A stretch of DNA of 64,000 nucleotides from Hirudinaria manillensis. Lineage: Eukaryota; Annelida; Clitellata; Hirudinida; Hirudinidae. The stretch covers positions 4,961,001-5,025,000 of the forward strand of contig CM067535.1 of the NCBI GenBank assembly GCA_034509925.1. Direction: 5' to 3'. Shown here in pieces: positions 25,601-38,485 of the stretch. The position numbers and the translations under genes were made by a program. The stretch's first letter is position 1. The number at the start of each line of letters is the position of its first letter. Under the pieces are notes generated by a model. It saw only the letters and a list, made by a program, of their open reading frames with translations, made no database searches and was not told the DNA's origin.

Positions 25601-28342
25601 TTAATATAATTATTTATTCATATTCTTTACAGCTGAAGTTCTTAGTCAATCTGATGAGCAAGAAGTACACAGATTGAAAACTGAGCTAGATGAAGCCCAC
25701 AGAAATCAAATGGATTATAGGTTGATATTTATGTAATGCATAATGCTTAATTACATATTAAGGTCAATAAGGTTCTATTGTCGTGCCTCCAATAAATGTT
25801 TAGACGGTTATGTATGCATTAATGAGAAGATTTTCAAATAAAACTTGAATTTGAGACTTCTGTAAACATAAAAGGCTAATTTAATATGCGTGAAGCCACT
25901 TCTACGGCTCCGTTAATATTAACAAATGAAAATAAACAATAACATCGATCTAGCTAAAAAATTCAGCCACTTTCATAATGCAATATTCAAATGACTTCAA
26001 AATGTAGATTAATTTAGGTTAAGTTATGTCAAAGTTGTGGATAAAATTAGTTTATTAATGTTCTCAAAAGAGGCTTTAGAAATAATAATCATCTTATGGG
26101 AGTATCTGGCTTGATTTTGAATTATTAATATTGAATAATTAAAAATTTATAGGCAGACGTTGAATGAACTAAAGAACAACCAATCAGAGATCACTCTTGA
26201 GCTAACAAAACAGCAGATGCTGGTAAATAGCTATAAAAGAATGAAGAACTTAAATCTCCACAGCAGTGGTGATGTGTTAAAAGGTCCCATTAGTTGCATC
26301 ATTGTAATGACATTAGCAAATTATTTCTTATTTAACGCAAATAATTAGATCATGAATTCTTGGTGACTTTGATGAATAAAAATAATTAACTTGGACATAA
26401 GGTTATTATGAATCCAAGTTGGAGTGCAATATGATGAAAATATGAAAACATTTAAATTTGTTATTTTTGTGGATAAACTTTGTTGCAGAACTCTCTTCAA
26501 AGAATGCAAATAAGATGATGAAAGAATTGAGTGACCTTGAAGATGAAAGATCAAAAATGGAGTCCACCAAAGAATCAATAGAGTGCCAACTCAAGTCTTC
26601 CATCAAAAAGACGGCCAAAATAGAAGAGGCGAGTAAAACATGCACCAATTATTGACTGATCCATGTCTTGTTTATCGAATAATTTATATAAAATTTCAAT
26701 TTGGCTTTTCAATCAATCTTTTACTTCAATCATTTCTCCAGGACATGTTTCATCTTCCTTTAAGCGGAAGTAGCAGCAGCCAAAGGGAAGTCATAAACTT
26801 ATTGGCCAAAGTGCATCGTCTGGAGCTGGAAAACTTGAGAATGTACGAGGAGCTGACAAAACAGCTCGACGAGTCAAGACACAGAAGTCTTATAATTGAA
26901 TTTCAATTGAGGCATTGCAGCTTGGCCGATGAAATCATCCAGAGGCAAAAGGAGATCATCAATGCAAAGAATATGCACTATCCAACTGACCTCCAAAATC
27001 TTTATGTTTTCTTTAAGTATGTTTCTAGGGTCTTTATTATGCATTTGAATGTCGCCTTGTGCTAATAATGTTTGAGGAAAATTGAAAGTAATTGCTTGCT
27101 TGTGAATTTGGGATAATGATGATGATGGTGATTTTTAAGAGAATGATGTAATATTTTAAAACCAATGATCTACTTCCTTCACGGCCAGGAAAGAAATGGA
27201 AGAGTTACAAGAACACCAGGAGAAATTTAACCGATCGATTCCGACCAACTTGGAACATCCCAATCATCACATATTTTCAAACGACCTCAGACCATCTCAT
27301 TCGAGGTCCTTTGAGGAAATCAGCAGCATTGCAGCTCCTTCAACGGCAGATAACACGAATAGTAACCGGAGTGGCAAAAGGTTGCCACCTACTCTTCAGA
27401 TGCCAAAGAAAATCGAGAGTCCTAGAGATGATGTCAGTCTGTTTGTGGCTGACATGAATTTGCCAAATTTTATTGACAGGAGAGTCTCAAGGGATGAAAG
27501 ATCACAACTTATAAAAAAGTGAGCTTATAAAAAGCATAATCTTTGAGTGACATTTGGTTTGAAGGTGATTCAGGCTTGTTTGAAGATATGCCAATTTGCT
27601 GCCATTAATGCCTTTAGCATAACTTTCTTGTTTTTAAGTGAGTCAATAGTCCATGCTTGCTAAGTTTTTGTAAATTTGAGGTAATATGAGCTCTTCAGCT
27701 TAACGTGGTTATTACATGAATATCTGAGTTTTGATATGAATTTGAGATACCATGCAATACAAAATACCCTTCAAACAGGTTGATTTATTAAATTGGCCAC
27801 CACATTTTATAAAATGCTGAGCTCGTTCATTAGGAAAATTCGGACATCTAGAAAACCCCAGCATTTGGCTCCTCTGACTCAAAGCAGACTAGCTGAACAC
27901 AACAGATGCCTGGAAAGAACTCCACCACCAGAATTTGGATTATCAAGACCAAGTGATGGCTGGGCAATGAAAGATAGACGATCCCATATTAATGACAACT
28001 TTGACTCAATCACTGATAAGAGCAAAGTCAAGAAAGTAAATATATACATTTTTGCAATACAACTCACAAGGTCTCCTTGAAATGATTTTCCATGTAGCTT
28101 ATGCTATGTTTTTCCATAACACAGATTTACAAACAGAGGATAGTGAGAAAGAAGTTTGAAGCCAAGCCATCTAATGGCTCTTTACGTTTTGCAAAAACCA
28201 ACGGTAATTTTACACTTGTTAAAAGAGTATGCTAAAATACTAACAAGTTTTCTAAAAAACGATCATTACTACTTATTTTCCAGCCAAGCCACCAAGTCCT
28301 GACATGTTTGTCAAAGGTTCGACATTCAACAGAATGAAGTAG
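22676..28342 (+). CDS. KIF19: Kinesin-8 family KIF19-like microtubule-depolymerising motor
   Basis: KIF19 works at cilium tips, where it controls ciliary length by depolymerising microtubules. Exons: 22676-22735, 22962-23042, 23224-23334, 23635-23722, 23980-24116, 24325-24450, 24522-24637, 24771-25122, 25237-25384, 25633-25720, 26153-26283, 26489-26632, 26742-27016, 27189-27518, 27834-28035, 28125-28203, 28284-28342; about 842 codons. An N-terminal motor starts VALRIRPL. It contains the P-loop [11 protein letters not shown], switch [10 protein letters not shown], switch II DLAGSER and [28 protein letters not shown] and the neck [10 protein letters not shown] match KIF19 specifically, as does the coiled-coil block [17 protein letters not shown] with [15 protein letters not shown]. 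The tail is basic and short. The 26632/26742 junction does not keep frame as drawn, so a border or small exon there is missed. The start at 22676 is the only ATG in phase just before the motor. Confidence 0.92.
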
Positions 28343-28720
28343 TGGAATTGTGATTAAAAATACATTGATGGAATTGGTGGTTCTCCAGATTTTTGATACG
28401 TCGGTTTAAAAACCAAGGTGTAATATCACACTCATTTGGAATTGAAATTTTTTTTGTGGACCACTGTAATTCGCTTTTGAAAATTGTTTTCTAAAACTTA
28501 TAGTAAACTTAGTTTTCTTCAAACTTTCGCGGCAATTCCGAAATTAAGTAATTGATTACCAAATGAATAAATAATTCCTAAGCATTAAATCGGGCTGATA
28601 GATTCCCGAGAACGCTCGACCAGTACCAAAAATTCATGATTCTTGGAACTTAATACTGATTGGGCAACGCTCGATGAACTTTTCTTCAAAAGTCTTTCCT
28701 TCAGCCATAAATTCTTTTAA
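28343..28720. other. 3' flank of KIF19 up to the transposon
   Basis: Non-coding AT-rich sequence between the KIF19 stop and the TTAA at 28717-28720. Open frames at 28634-28906 (minus) and 28674-28970 (plus) run across the transposon end and are chance. Confidence 0.4.
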
Positions 28721-29936
28721 CCCTTGGATGCCCAAGGTAAAAGAACTTCCACTTTCAGCCAAGATGGTTACCCCAACACATTTGTTGTTACTGAGCGTCA
28801 ACCGAAAGTTTATTAAAAATATTTCACCAGTCAATAGGCACAGGTTCAGGGAATATAAAAATATAATTTCCATTAAAAAGTGCCATGTGCCAGTGTTTAC
28901 AAACAAGGGACATCTGCGGAGAGTAGTGCCATGCAGGAGGGCTGTGTTTTACCAATTTTACTTGTTTTAAAATTAAAATTTTATTTCCAATATTTACTTA
29001 AAATTGATATTTTCCAACAATTATTCGTAAATAAATGTTGACTATTTGGTGTCAAACATAATCAAATAGAAGTGAAAGTTTAGCAACACTTACAAGACAA
29101 AATCGATCATTTTCGTTGTCAAAAAAACCTAGTTACATCACTAATTACAGTTTATTACAGTTAATAAAAGCTTTAACATTTTTTATTTTCTTCAAATTTT
29201 TTTTTCACATTTCTTCAGTCTGTCGCACGGCTTCCGCCATAAAGTATATAATTATATTTATGATCTAAACTTCTAGATCGAAATCCTCAAATATAATTGT
29301 AATACTTTTACAAATTTTAACCCAATATAACTCGATCGTACAACAGTTACTTTCCTCGTCAGGAACACCGCGTACCGGGTCGGCGTTCAATGCTTCAAAG
29401 CGGGCCGTTATGTTCTCAACTCAGATTTGTAGATTTTATAGTATATAGCACTCCCGCAATGGATGCAGTGTTTTTTTTACATTATAATAATAATATCCAC
29501 AGAATGCTATAACATCCTTATTTTACAATAAACGAAAATCTAAGCTATAACTAGTTCATTACTAAAGAGAAACTAAAGTTGCAACATGTTTTATGTTATA
29601 ATAAATATATGTTATGTTTATTTTATATTATATTTTACATGGTATAATAGCATTTTACACGTTGTCATGTATAATATTGCAATTAATATTGAAAAAATCA
29701 CATGCGTGTCCGTAACTTTAGTGCACAACGGGGGGTACAAATGTACCTCATGTCTTTTGAACTTTCATACAAAAGATGCGTTTAACTTTTGCCAAATAAT
29801 ATTTACATGTCATTGTAACAGACATGTTGAAGATAATTCACGCAAAAATTCATGACGAAATTTTAAAAACGGACTCCAGGATCTCAACAAAACAAACGTC
29901 GGGTTACAATTGTACCCGTCTTCGGCGACCCAAGGG
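28721..29936. mobile_element. Non-autonomous piggyBac-like element bounded by TTAA
   Basis: A 1216-base element lies between TTAA at 28717-28720 and TTAA at 29937-29940. The left end reads CCCTTGGATGCCC and the right end, reversed, reads CCCTTGGGTCGCCG, an imperfect terminal inverted repeat beginning with CCC. TTAA target duplication plus CCC...GGG ends is the signature of piggyBac transposons. Near the right end are two related near-palindromes, GGTACAAATGTACC at 29734-29747 and GGGTTACAATTGTACCC at 29901-29917, which may be subterminal transposase-binding sites. No transposase reading frame is present, so it is a non-autonomous or internally deleted copy. Confidence 0.75.
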
Positions 29937-29940
29937 TTAA

Positions 29941-30425
29941 ATGAAAATTAACTTGAACTTGAACAAAAGATATCCTAGCTTCTTCTTTTTGAAGAAATTT
30001 TAAAATTCAAGCGGAAGGATGAGACTGAGAAACAAAATTTCTGTTGTAATAAAGGTTATAATAAATTTAGTTTTCCCGCTCATCCTCGTTTTCGTTTTAC
30101 CTGACCCGGTCTCTGTTGCTTACCGACAAAGCAATAGCTGACGATTTGCATGCCCAGACCTGCAGATTCCGAATTAAACATTCGATTTAAAATTAAATGA
30201 CAAACTTCTGAAGCTTTTGAGATCTTAAAATCCTATTATCTCTAAGTCAACCTGCCTAACAGAATAGTTGTAATTTTGCTAAAAGGTTTGCTTAATTTTA
30301 ATTAGTTTGTCGGAGGAAATATTTTATCACATCTCAATAATTAGTTTGGGTCTTCTGCAAGCAAAGTACATTCTTAATACAGGTAATTGACAATACAAAA
30401 TTTGGGTAATTATCGATTTCCTTTC
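29941..30425. other. Spacer between transposon and coiled-coil gene
   Basis: AT-rich sequence that should include the promoter of the gene starting at 30426. No motif stands out. Confidence 0.35.
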
Positions 30426-33400
30426 ATGGCTCGAATTAACAAGTCGGAAAACCAGTTTGTGCTTCCTGCTCAAGCTTTCGTTCCAATCAAAGACACATTT
30501 TCTGCTTCTCAGAAGGTTGCTCAATTTGCTAAAGTTTTGTTTACTCCTTAAATGAGAATGGCCTTATCGGACGTCTTGAATAACTCAATAATTTTAACTG
30601 GTCAATGTATTTTGCAAATCGAATTGTAGCAATTTCATTATTGAGACTAATGTTAAGCATTTCTATCAAAATGTTTGAAATTTGTTAACTTATTTATGAT
30701 CAACCTACACTTGCACTGCATCCACCTACGAAACACCTATAACCCTACTTCAAACCAGAACTTATTGAAATACTTTCTAAGGAAGCAAAACAAAAGGAAA
30801 TTGAAAAATTGATACACCAACAATCTCAAATGGAGGACAAAATTAAAGATTTAGAAGCCTCAAATCAGTACTTGCTGAGTGAAATGAATAACTTGAAGAA
30901 ACTCAGAGAACATCCACATTTGGATGGACAAACTGAACATGCCCTGAGAAATGCAACAGATATGACTCTTTATCTCACTAAAAAATTGCAGGTTTTGATA
31001 ATTGTGATAAAAATCAACTCACATGTTCTAAATAACAGAATAGTAATCAATATAATTTTGCAATTGTAAGAACATGCATGAAGCGATAACAAAAATCGAA
31101 GTTCATGTGCAACAGCAAGAAAAGACAATTCAAGAAGAAAGGGGAGGTTTGGCTGCTCTGGCAGATAAGGTTGTTGAGATAGAAGCTAATTCTATGATGA
31201 ATTGTGAAGAGAAACTTGCAAAGCAAATCAATGAGTCTGTTGTTATTTATGCCTTCCATTTTTAAAAACATTTGTTGACTTTATGAATTTCTATTCCAAA
31301 TTACAGGATCTCTGTTCTGAAGGATTCTCTGCAGGACTTGTGGAAAAGAGTGTCTGATGAACAAATTGAAAGAAAATCGAACGAGCATAAAATAATTGAA
31401 AGGTATCAATCTCATGTTTTCACCACTTTCTATCATCTAAAATGCCTACTTTCAGGCTAAATAAACAGAGGGAAGATATAGCTACTAGCCGACAACTCAA
31501 TGCCAAGCCCCTACAAACAAATGTGATGAATGCCAGACTTGAAGAAAGAATATCACATCTAGAGGATGAAATTACTAAGAATCATATTGCTAACGACATG
31601 AGGTCACAGAAAGATGGTAGTTCTGAAATCCAAAGGGTTAGTTCACTATCTGATTTTAATCAATTAACTAGCTTTACCGTTGCCAATTTGCTGAAGAGTG
31701 ATCATTGCTGTTGTAAGAGATAGTTTTAGGGCTTCTAAGGCTCAAATAAATAATTAAATAAATAAATCTTATCCATCAAATAAAAGAATAAATTTGTGGA
31801 ATGTAGCCTATCACAACACCATGTTTAACTTTGCTCAATAAGAATATAACCTTTAGAAGTCTAATGCGTATCATCTTCATCAGATTAAAGAAGACATAGA
31901 GATGTTAAGGAAACAGCTAGAAAATGACTCAAAAAGATCAGACTATAGACAAAAGTTAACAGAGTTTAAAAAGGAATGGGAAGAAGAGCTGACCAATTTT
32001 CTCCAATCAGTGAAGGTGCTCTGATTTTCAGTGATTATTATCTGCTTAGGGTCAATTTAGCTTAAAGCCCTAACTTTGATCTGTTATTATGTAACATAAT
32101 ATGTATGTGAATTACACCAATGATCATCAAGTCAATTTAAAAGTAAATTTTGTAATTTTTATAATCCTAATCTTTAAATTAATTTATTCAAATCAGATTA
32201 ATTGTCCTAGTTGTGTTAAATCGTTTGGTCAAAGACTGATAGGATCAAGATGAACCAGGAAATGAAAGTCGTTAAGGAATCCCTTGCTGCCGTTGCCGAA
32301 AAACAAGTTGACCACCACAAGTCAATGCAAGAAAAACTGCAGACTGAGATACTAACAAGGTTAATTATTATATTGTTAACAATATTATGCATATGAAAAC
32401 TTTTCAATTACAAACATCAACCAGTATAAAAAATATTATCCTAAAGAAATTTAAATAAAGTTATAAAAATGATCACCAACAATTATTACAATAAATGGCA
32501 TATAAATGCAATCATTACCAGACAGCAGTTCGAGTGCGACACCCTCAGACAAATGACTTTATTGGATGACAAGTTGATTAAGATCGGCTCCTCTTTTGGA
32601 ATGCCAAGCGCAAAGGGAATCAGCTCGGTGGGCATTCAATTTTTATTCCTTGGTCTTTAGTCATTTTTTTTGTTTCATTAAATTTTTTTTTACAAATTAA
32701 CTAAGGCATGCATTTGTTATAATCTTCACAACTGTCAATTAATCCATTTAAAAGGGAAAGAGTGATCTGGTAATAAAGGAAGTGGACTCTTTGAAGAAAC
32801 TGATTGTAGATACAGAAAAAAGTCTGGAGCAGAAAATAGAGAATAGCATTTCTGTCAGTTAATATCTATATTTTCTTATTTACTCACTTTTGGACATTTG
32901 CTCTATTATTTTTTAATTATTATTTATAATTATAATTTGCTAGTGTTCCATTTTATTTCATAAAAATCCCCTCCAAACAATAATCCCAGCAATCATCTGT
33001 AAGGGTTTTAACTATGTAGAAACTGAGATATAGTGTACCCTCGGATGATCGCGAACTGGGACCAATGGACTCTTGGAAAGAAGAGGTGGACAGGAATTTA
33101 AAAGAAATGAGAAAGGAAATTTCTGCTCTGAAGGTTGTGCTTAATGACTTCTTGTTTTACCTGTTGATTGAAGATACATAGATAAATACAGTTTTGGAAG
33201 AAGTAACATTTAGTCCCATTGGAAAAGATTGTCTATGTTACTTGTAAATTCAATCATGCTATTGCTTCTTAATTCTTCAGCAACTTTTGAACTAATGCAC
33301 TGCATAATAATAATTATGGTTAATTATATATAATTGTATATAAATTTTGAACTAATGTAAATAAATCTGGTTTATTCAGCTGTCTTAGGGTCCACTGATA

Positions 33401-35055
33401 TATTTACATAACTTTAAAGTAGTTTACCAATTTACATATATTTGTTGAGCAGAAATCCAAAACACCATTGCAAGCTAAGGAACAAGAAAGCGGACTCAGT
33501 GGATCTTCGATTAATCAAGAATGGAAGGAGCGAGTTGACTCAAGTCTGGAAGAAATTTGGAAAAATATCAACATGCATGAAGAAAAGGTGGCCACAACGT
33601 TCTAAAATTACAAAATATGGAATTATTATAAGCTTACAGTTGTCAAAACATGTTAACCCTAATCCAAATCCTCTAATAATTTTGTTAAGAATACATCATT
33701 GGTTACTTAATGCAAATTAAGTCCTATTATTATTATTAATTATGTAAATTAGGTTTGGAAACATTAATTTAGGGCTCATTAATTCTGGCAATAAAAACGA
33801 TAAAACTTGTAATGTATGTGTAATAAAATTTGTAATAAAAATGTATTTATTTGTGACAGTTACTCCAGTACACTGGCAAGATGAATTCACTCAAAAAGGA
33901 ATGTGAAAACGAAGCCTCAGAGAGGTAGACACTCATATTATATAACTGAATACTGATCATTTTTGGCTTCATCGATATCAGTTTTGAAATCCAACTCTTG
34001 AATTCTATGTAAATATTGTGTATGGAATTAAAATCAACTCTTTTTATCCATGTAAGGACAAAGGCTATAGAAAGTGTAAAGAAACTTATAAATGAACTAT
34101 CTCGACAGCCAGTTGCGAACGAACCAAGGAATGATTCAGTTAGATTTTGATAGCGCCATCATAAGATTTTTTTTCTCAATATTTAACCAATTATATTTTG
34201 TTCCATTGGAAAACAGGTTATAAAAATATATGTAAAGTGTTTTATTTAATCAAAATAATTGGAGACCAGGAACCTTGGACACAAATTTCTTGTTAGCATT
34301 AATGTTTAGCAAGCAAAAAGTTCTTAATATAAGCTGTAAATAAATATATTTCCACTACAAAATCACTAACAGATACCATTTGATAACTTCTTAGACCAAA
34401 GAAGGGCTAAAGAAATTGGCTAATGCTCTCCAGGGTACAAAGAACATTTTGGCCATGAAAATGCAGCATGAAATAAAGGAGGTGGGGTCTAACCAACTAT
34501 TATGCCATTATCTATATTATTTATTTTGTAATTATTATTATAAGTATTATTTTACTGTAAACTTCTTTCATGGACTTATATCCTAATACCACATATAAAT
34601 AGATTTTGCAACCTTGTTAAGTGTTTCCTGACAGTGGCCGTTTCTGCTCATATTCCCTAGGCATAGTTTTTCTATTTGATACATTTATACTCAATATTAA
34701 TATTTACACTCATATTTATAAGTTCATTTTTGTAAGCAAGTTCTTATTTGCACCATCAAATTTTGCCTACATATATTCCTGCCTTAATGCCTTTCTGTTC
34801 TTTCCTCAGAGAGAAAATGCCATAGAATACTTGAAAGACCATTGCAATGATTTGGATGCCACAATTAATGGAATAGATGAGCGGCTCCTTAAATTGGAAA
34901 ATGACAACAAACTTGATACTGGAAGCACGAAAGAGAAGCGAAGCCTAAAAAGTGGCAAGAAAGCTGAAGATAAACTCCTCGACAGCAAAGAAACAGCATC
35001 GGTCCCGAAACACAAAACGAGCGAAAATAAAAATTCAGAAAAGGCGAATATCTAG
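30426..35055 (+). CDS. Coiled-coil protein of 643 residues, CCDC154-like (tentative)
   Basis: Fifteen exons join in frame: 30426-30515, 30782-30991, 31071-31234, 31307-31402, 31456-31636, 31884-32015, 32235-32359, 32522-32627, 32755-32853, 33020-33133, 33453-33587, 33860-33924, 34057-34138, 34395-34481, 34810-35055. The first exon begins MARINKSENQFVLP. The rest is almost entirely charged heptad-type sequence (for example MEDKIKDLEASNQYLLSEM, KEEVDRNLKEMRKEI, KERVDSSLEEIWKNI) and ends in a lysine-rich tail. No other domain is visible. Length and several segments (QQQEKTIQEERGGLAALADK) are reminiscent of vertebrate CCDC154, but coiled coils look alike and this name is a guess. Expected to be a structural or scaffolding protein. 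Confidence 0.82.
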
Positions 35056-35492
35056 CGAACATTGAACCACTGCTTAATTTAAATCATTAGATTATGTTCA
35101 TTATGAAAATGTCTTATTTCAAAATTCGCATTTTGATGCCAGTCAAAAGGCAATGATGGTTGAAACCTATTGGCTATTGAGCAGGGTTAGTAACTTTTTG
35201 ATAACAGTGTGCAAGGGCCATACTTCAAATTCATCTGCTTGCCCCCACCCTCAGCCTGCAATCTGTCTTTATATGTTTCAACATAGCTATGTGCACAATA
35301 TTCTCACCACTGATTTTGAGAACTTTTATTCACAAGACATTGTCTTACACAAAAATCCAATAAATAATATCTTCAATGCCAAATATTAAATGATCCTGCA
35401 AACAATTGTTCACAAATCCTATGATGCTCCAAGTAATCTGAGTAAAATGTCCAAAACACAACAATTCCATTTCCCACATTTTTGTAAAAATT
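35056..35492. other. Convergent 3' flanks
   Basis: Spacer between the converging coiled-coil gene (plus) and helical-repeat gene (minus). A plus-strand AATAAA at about 35359 and minus-strand AATAAA near 35326 could be the polyadenylation signals. No gene seen. Confidence 0.4.
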
Positions 35493-37840
35493 TTATGTGG
35501 TTCTGGCATGCTTTTCTGCAAACTCTATGGCAAACTTTTCATCAAGTATCTTTAACTTGGTCATTATTATGTTTTTGCCAAAATTTTTCCAGAGACTCAC
35601 CAGTAGTGACATTGCAGTTTGATGGAGCTGAACATGATGGGACTGTTTAGCCATATTCACTAGTGTTTCTAAGAATAGATCAATCTGTTGCTTCTGTTTT
35701 TGTTTTGTCATTGTATTCATGAATTCTTCTAATCTCAATAAAATCAGCATGGCTAATTCATTGATTCTTAATCTTTCTAAAGTCTTTAGCATCATCCATG
35801 TCTCATTTAGAAGACTGTTCACTCCCAGAGAATGTTCTTGGGATAGAAAAGGCAGCAGATGCAAAAGGAGGCAGAAATAGCCATAAATCTGATGCGGGAA
35901 TTTAATTGATTCAGATTGCCATAGTGATCTAATATTATGAGTTTCTTTGCTTTCAATTACAATGGCATTCAATAAGCCTGAGGGTGCAGTGGATGCCTGA
36001 ATGTTAGACCCTTCTGTGTCAGAAATGAAGTTGTGGAAAGATTCTTCAATTTCACTAAGCATCGATTCCAGGTTTGGCCTGGTTTTGCCATAGTATTTCA
36101 CCAATTTGCTAAGCATTGAGGCTGAACTATCCATGACATTAGTGCTTTGGTGATGTCTAACATTTTCCAGCATTATCTGCATTGAAAACATGTTTAATGT
36201 TGAATATTCATTTTATTTTAAGATATATTCATTTAAACAGCTCCCCCAAATAATTATTAATATTTGGAAAGTGATTATATTTTATGTAAAACATATAGAA
36301 AATGAGAGAAATCATCAAATCATAACTCCAAATAATCTTTATTTATTTCGTGGCTTTATTGTTCTGTTACTTATGCAATTTATTTCAAAAATTCACAATG
36401 ATTAATGTACAGGTATTGAACACAAACAGTAAATTTCCTAAAACTAAGATCCCAACCCAAACTATAATTCTGCCATTTCTAAGAAGTTTTACCTGATGAC
36501 CAAACTATGTTAGTGATAAAAGTAAAATGTTTACGAACGAAAGTCATTCAAAATAACTAAATAAAATCATTAATTCACCTGCTTAAGTTCCTCCAAATAA
36601 GGTTCCATTTGCATTGGATAGTTGGAGACCATGTCACCAAGTAAGAGACAAGCTGCATCCAAAGTCTGCCATTCTATCCTAGCTTCAATTACCATAGGCT
36701 TCACATGGAAGTATATGTCATTTACTTTAGGTGCAACCAATTGTTGGTCAAGCTTCCTCACTATCTCTGAAAGGCAATGACAAGAATTTATGAGATCCAC
36801 AACTAGTTTTCCATCCAACTTTTCAAAGCAATATCTCAAGGCTGTCTCAAAATGCTTTTCTATTATCGATTTCCCTTGACCTTCTGTTGCCTCTACCCAA
36901 GTCTCTTGACATAGCTGTTGAAGCACATTTTCTTTACTATATCTAAAACCAAAAGGTTGTGAAATTCACATCCCTGAACACAAACAAATAAATAAATAAA
37001 TATAACAAGTCATTGCCTATTGAACCAAACAGCAGGAAGCAAGGCATCCAACAATTCAACATTTGAATTTTCAGGCTTTTTCTCTGATGAGAAGATCTCT
37101 TTGATTGCTTTACAGGAATGGTACCTCACACCAGGATTGAGACTGAACATTCCTTTGAGTAAAATGGAAATAAGGACTTGCTCAATTTCCTTGACATCCT
37201 TTGCTTCGTTCTGTTGATTGACATGTTGATGCCTTAGATGTAAGTACAGCTTACAGTCATGTAATAGAATGTAAATCAGTCTCAGACAATCCTGCTCAAG
37301 ATACATGTCCTTGCAATCCAAGCAACTCATAACTATTACTAACAGCTCTACATCAACCAGTTTATAGATTTCTTCTCCAGTTCCTCTCACCATCTGTTCA
37401 AGACAACATATCCATGAATCAAGGTACTTGTGAGACGAAACCCCTATAATTACATCAGAAGGACGCTCGTCGTTTGACCTATTACTTAAATTTGCGTTAT
37501 CTACGCTAATCTCATTTTTCAAAAGACAGTTCATCTGCTGAAAAATGTGAGACTTTGATTTTGTGAAAACTTCCTCTTTAAATGCTCGACTTAAATCACC
37601 CATAAATATTCCTGCTGCCTTTCTAACGTCTGGTGACTTATCACTCAAGCAATTCAGACCATGACGTAGTAATTTCGCCCATGATTCATCCAATCCTCCC
37701 TGCACACAAGTCGAGTGAAAATGACAGAAGGACGATGCATTCTTGAGAAATGCACTTTTGCACTCGGAGGAAAGTTTTTCAAACTCGTCAACGTGCCTTG
37801 ATAATTCATCAAAATCGAACCCAAAATCACTTCCGGACAT
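35493..37840 (-). CDS. Unrecognised helical-repeat (HEAT/ARM-like) protein, 623 residues
   Basis: Three exons join in phase: 37017-37840, 36579-36942 and 35493-36176. The chosen start is the ATG of MSGSDFGFDFDELS at 37840. The sequence is alpha-helical throughout, with leucine-rich amphipathic helices and HEAT-like pairs such as SPDVRKAAGIFMGDL and NPGVRYHSCKAIKEIF. No transmembrane segment, signal peptide or catalytic motif is visible. Intron 1 appears to start with GC (FNR codon split AG/GCAATG) and ends with TTTTAG, a GC-AG intron supported by phase continuity. I do not recognise the family; HEAT-repeat genome-maintenance or chaperone cofactors (BRAT1, TTI types) were considered but not matched. 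Its 3' end converges on the coiled-coil gene. Confidence 0.8.
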
Positions 37841-38485
37841 AGCACCCAAACACTTGAACGAACCAGGGGTTCACTTTTAAGCAAAGAACAGAAAACATTA
37901 AAAAAGACAATTTATTATAACTAAAATTCATATCTATATAATAACTAAAATATAAAATAACACACGTTATCTTGCAGCGCCTCCAGAACCCCATCGAACT
38001 CCACCGACCCACGAATGACCGAAGCAGCCACCACCCAAAGCCAGGAAATTCCCGCCCGGTTCTAACGCAGATTCCGACACGCCAAAAAATTTACGGGAAT
38101 CACAACACGACCACCAGACGATTAACATATTATGGACTCGACGTTAAATCTACAAAGGTGAACTAGATTTGACAGATTCGAGCAAGAATAAACATGAAAA
38201 AAGGTCAGGTTGACTTATTAAATTTCATTCCATAATCATGAAAAATCTCAAAAAACTTAGCCAGAGTCACCATAAATCACTTAAGCCCTGATAACCTGCC
38301 ATCTAGAACTAGATCTGAGTAGTCAGCTGCCAGAAAATATAAACATCAATACCTGATGATCAAAAAACTTAAAATGAGTGGAAATTTGTTCGAGAATGTA
38401 AACGTTAATAAAAAGTTGGGTTTGACTCAATACAAAACAAAAGGAAACACTCAAAAATCGGATAAACAGTGCCCAATGCCCGGTC
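37841..38485. other. Spacer between RCC2 3' end and the helical-repeat gene start
   Basis: About 645 bases upstream of the minus-strand gene starting at 37840, so it probably holds its promoter. A GC-richer patch at 37975-38100 is noticeable. The plus-strand frame at 37972-38166 has no support. Confidence 0.35.

Noticed and set aside
28674..28970. Plus-strand 98-codon frame at the piggyBac-like end
   Set aside because: It crosses the element boundary at 28721 and an antisense frame overlaps it; no protein likeness.
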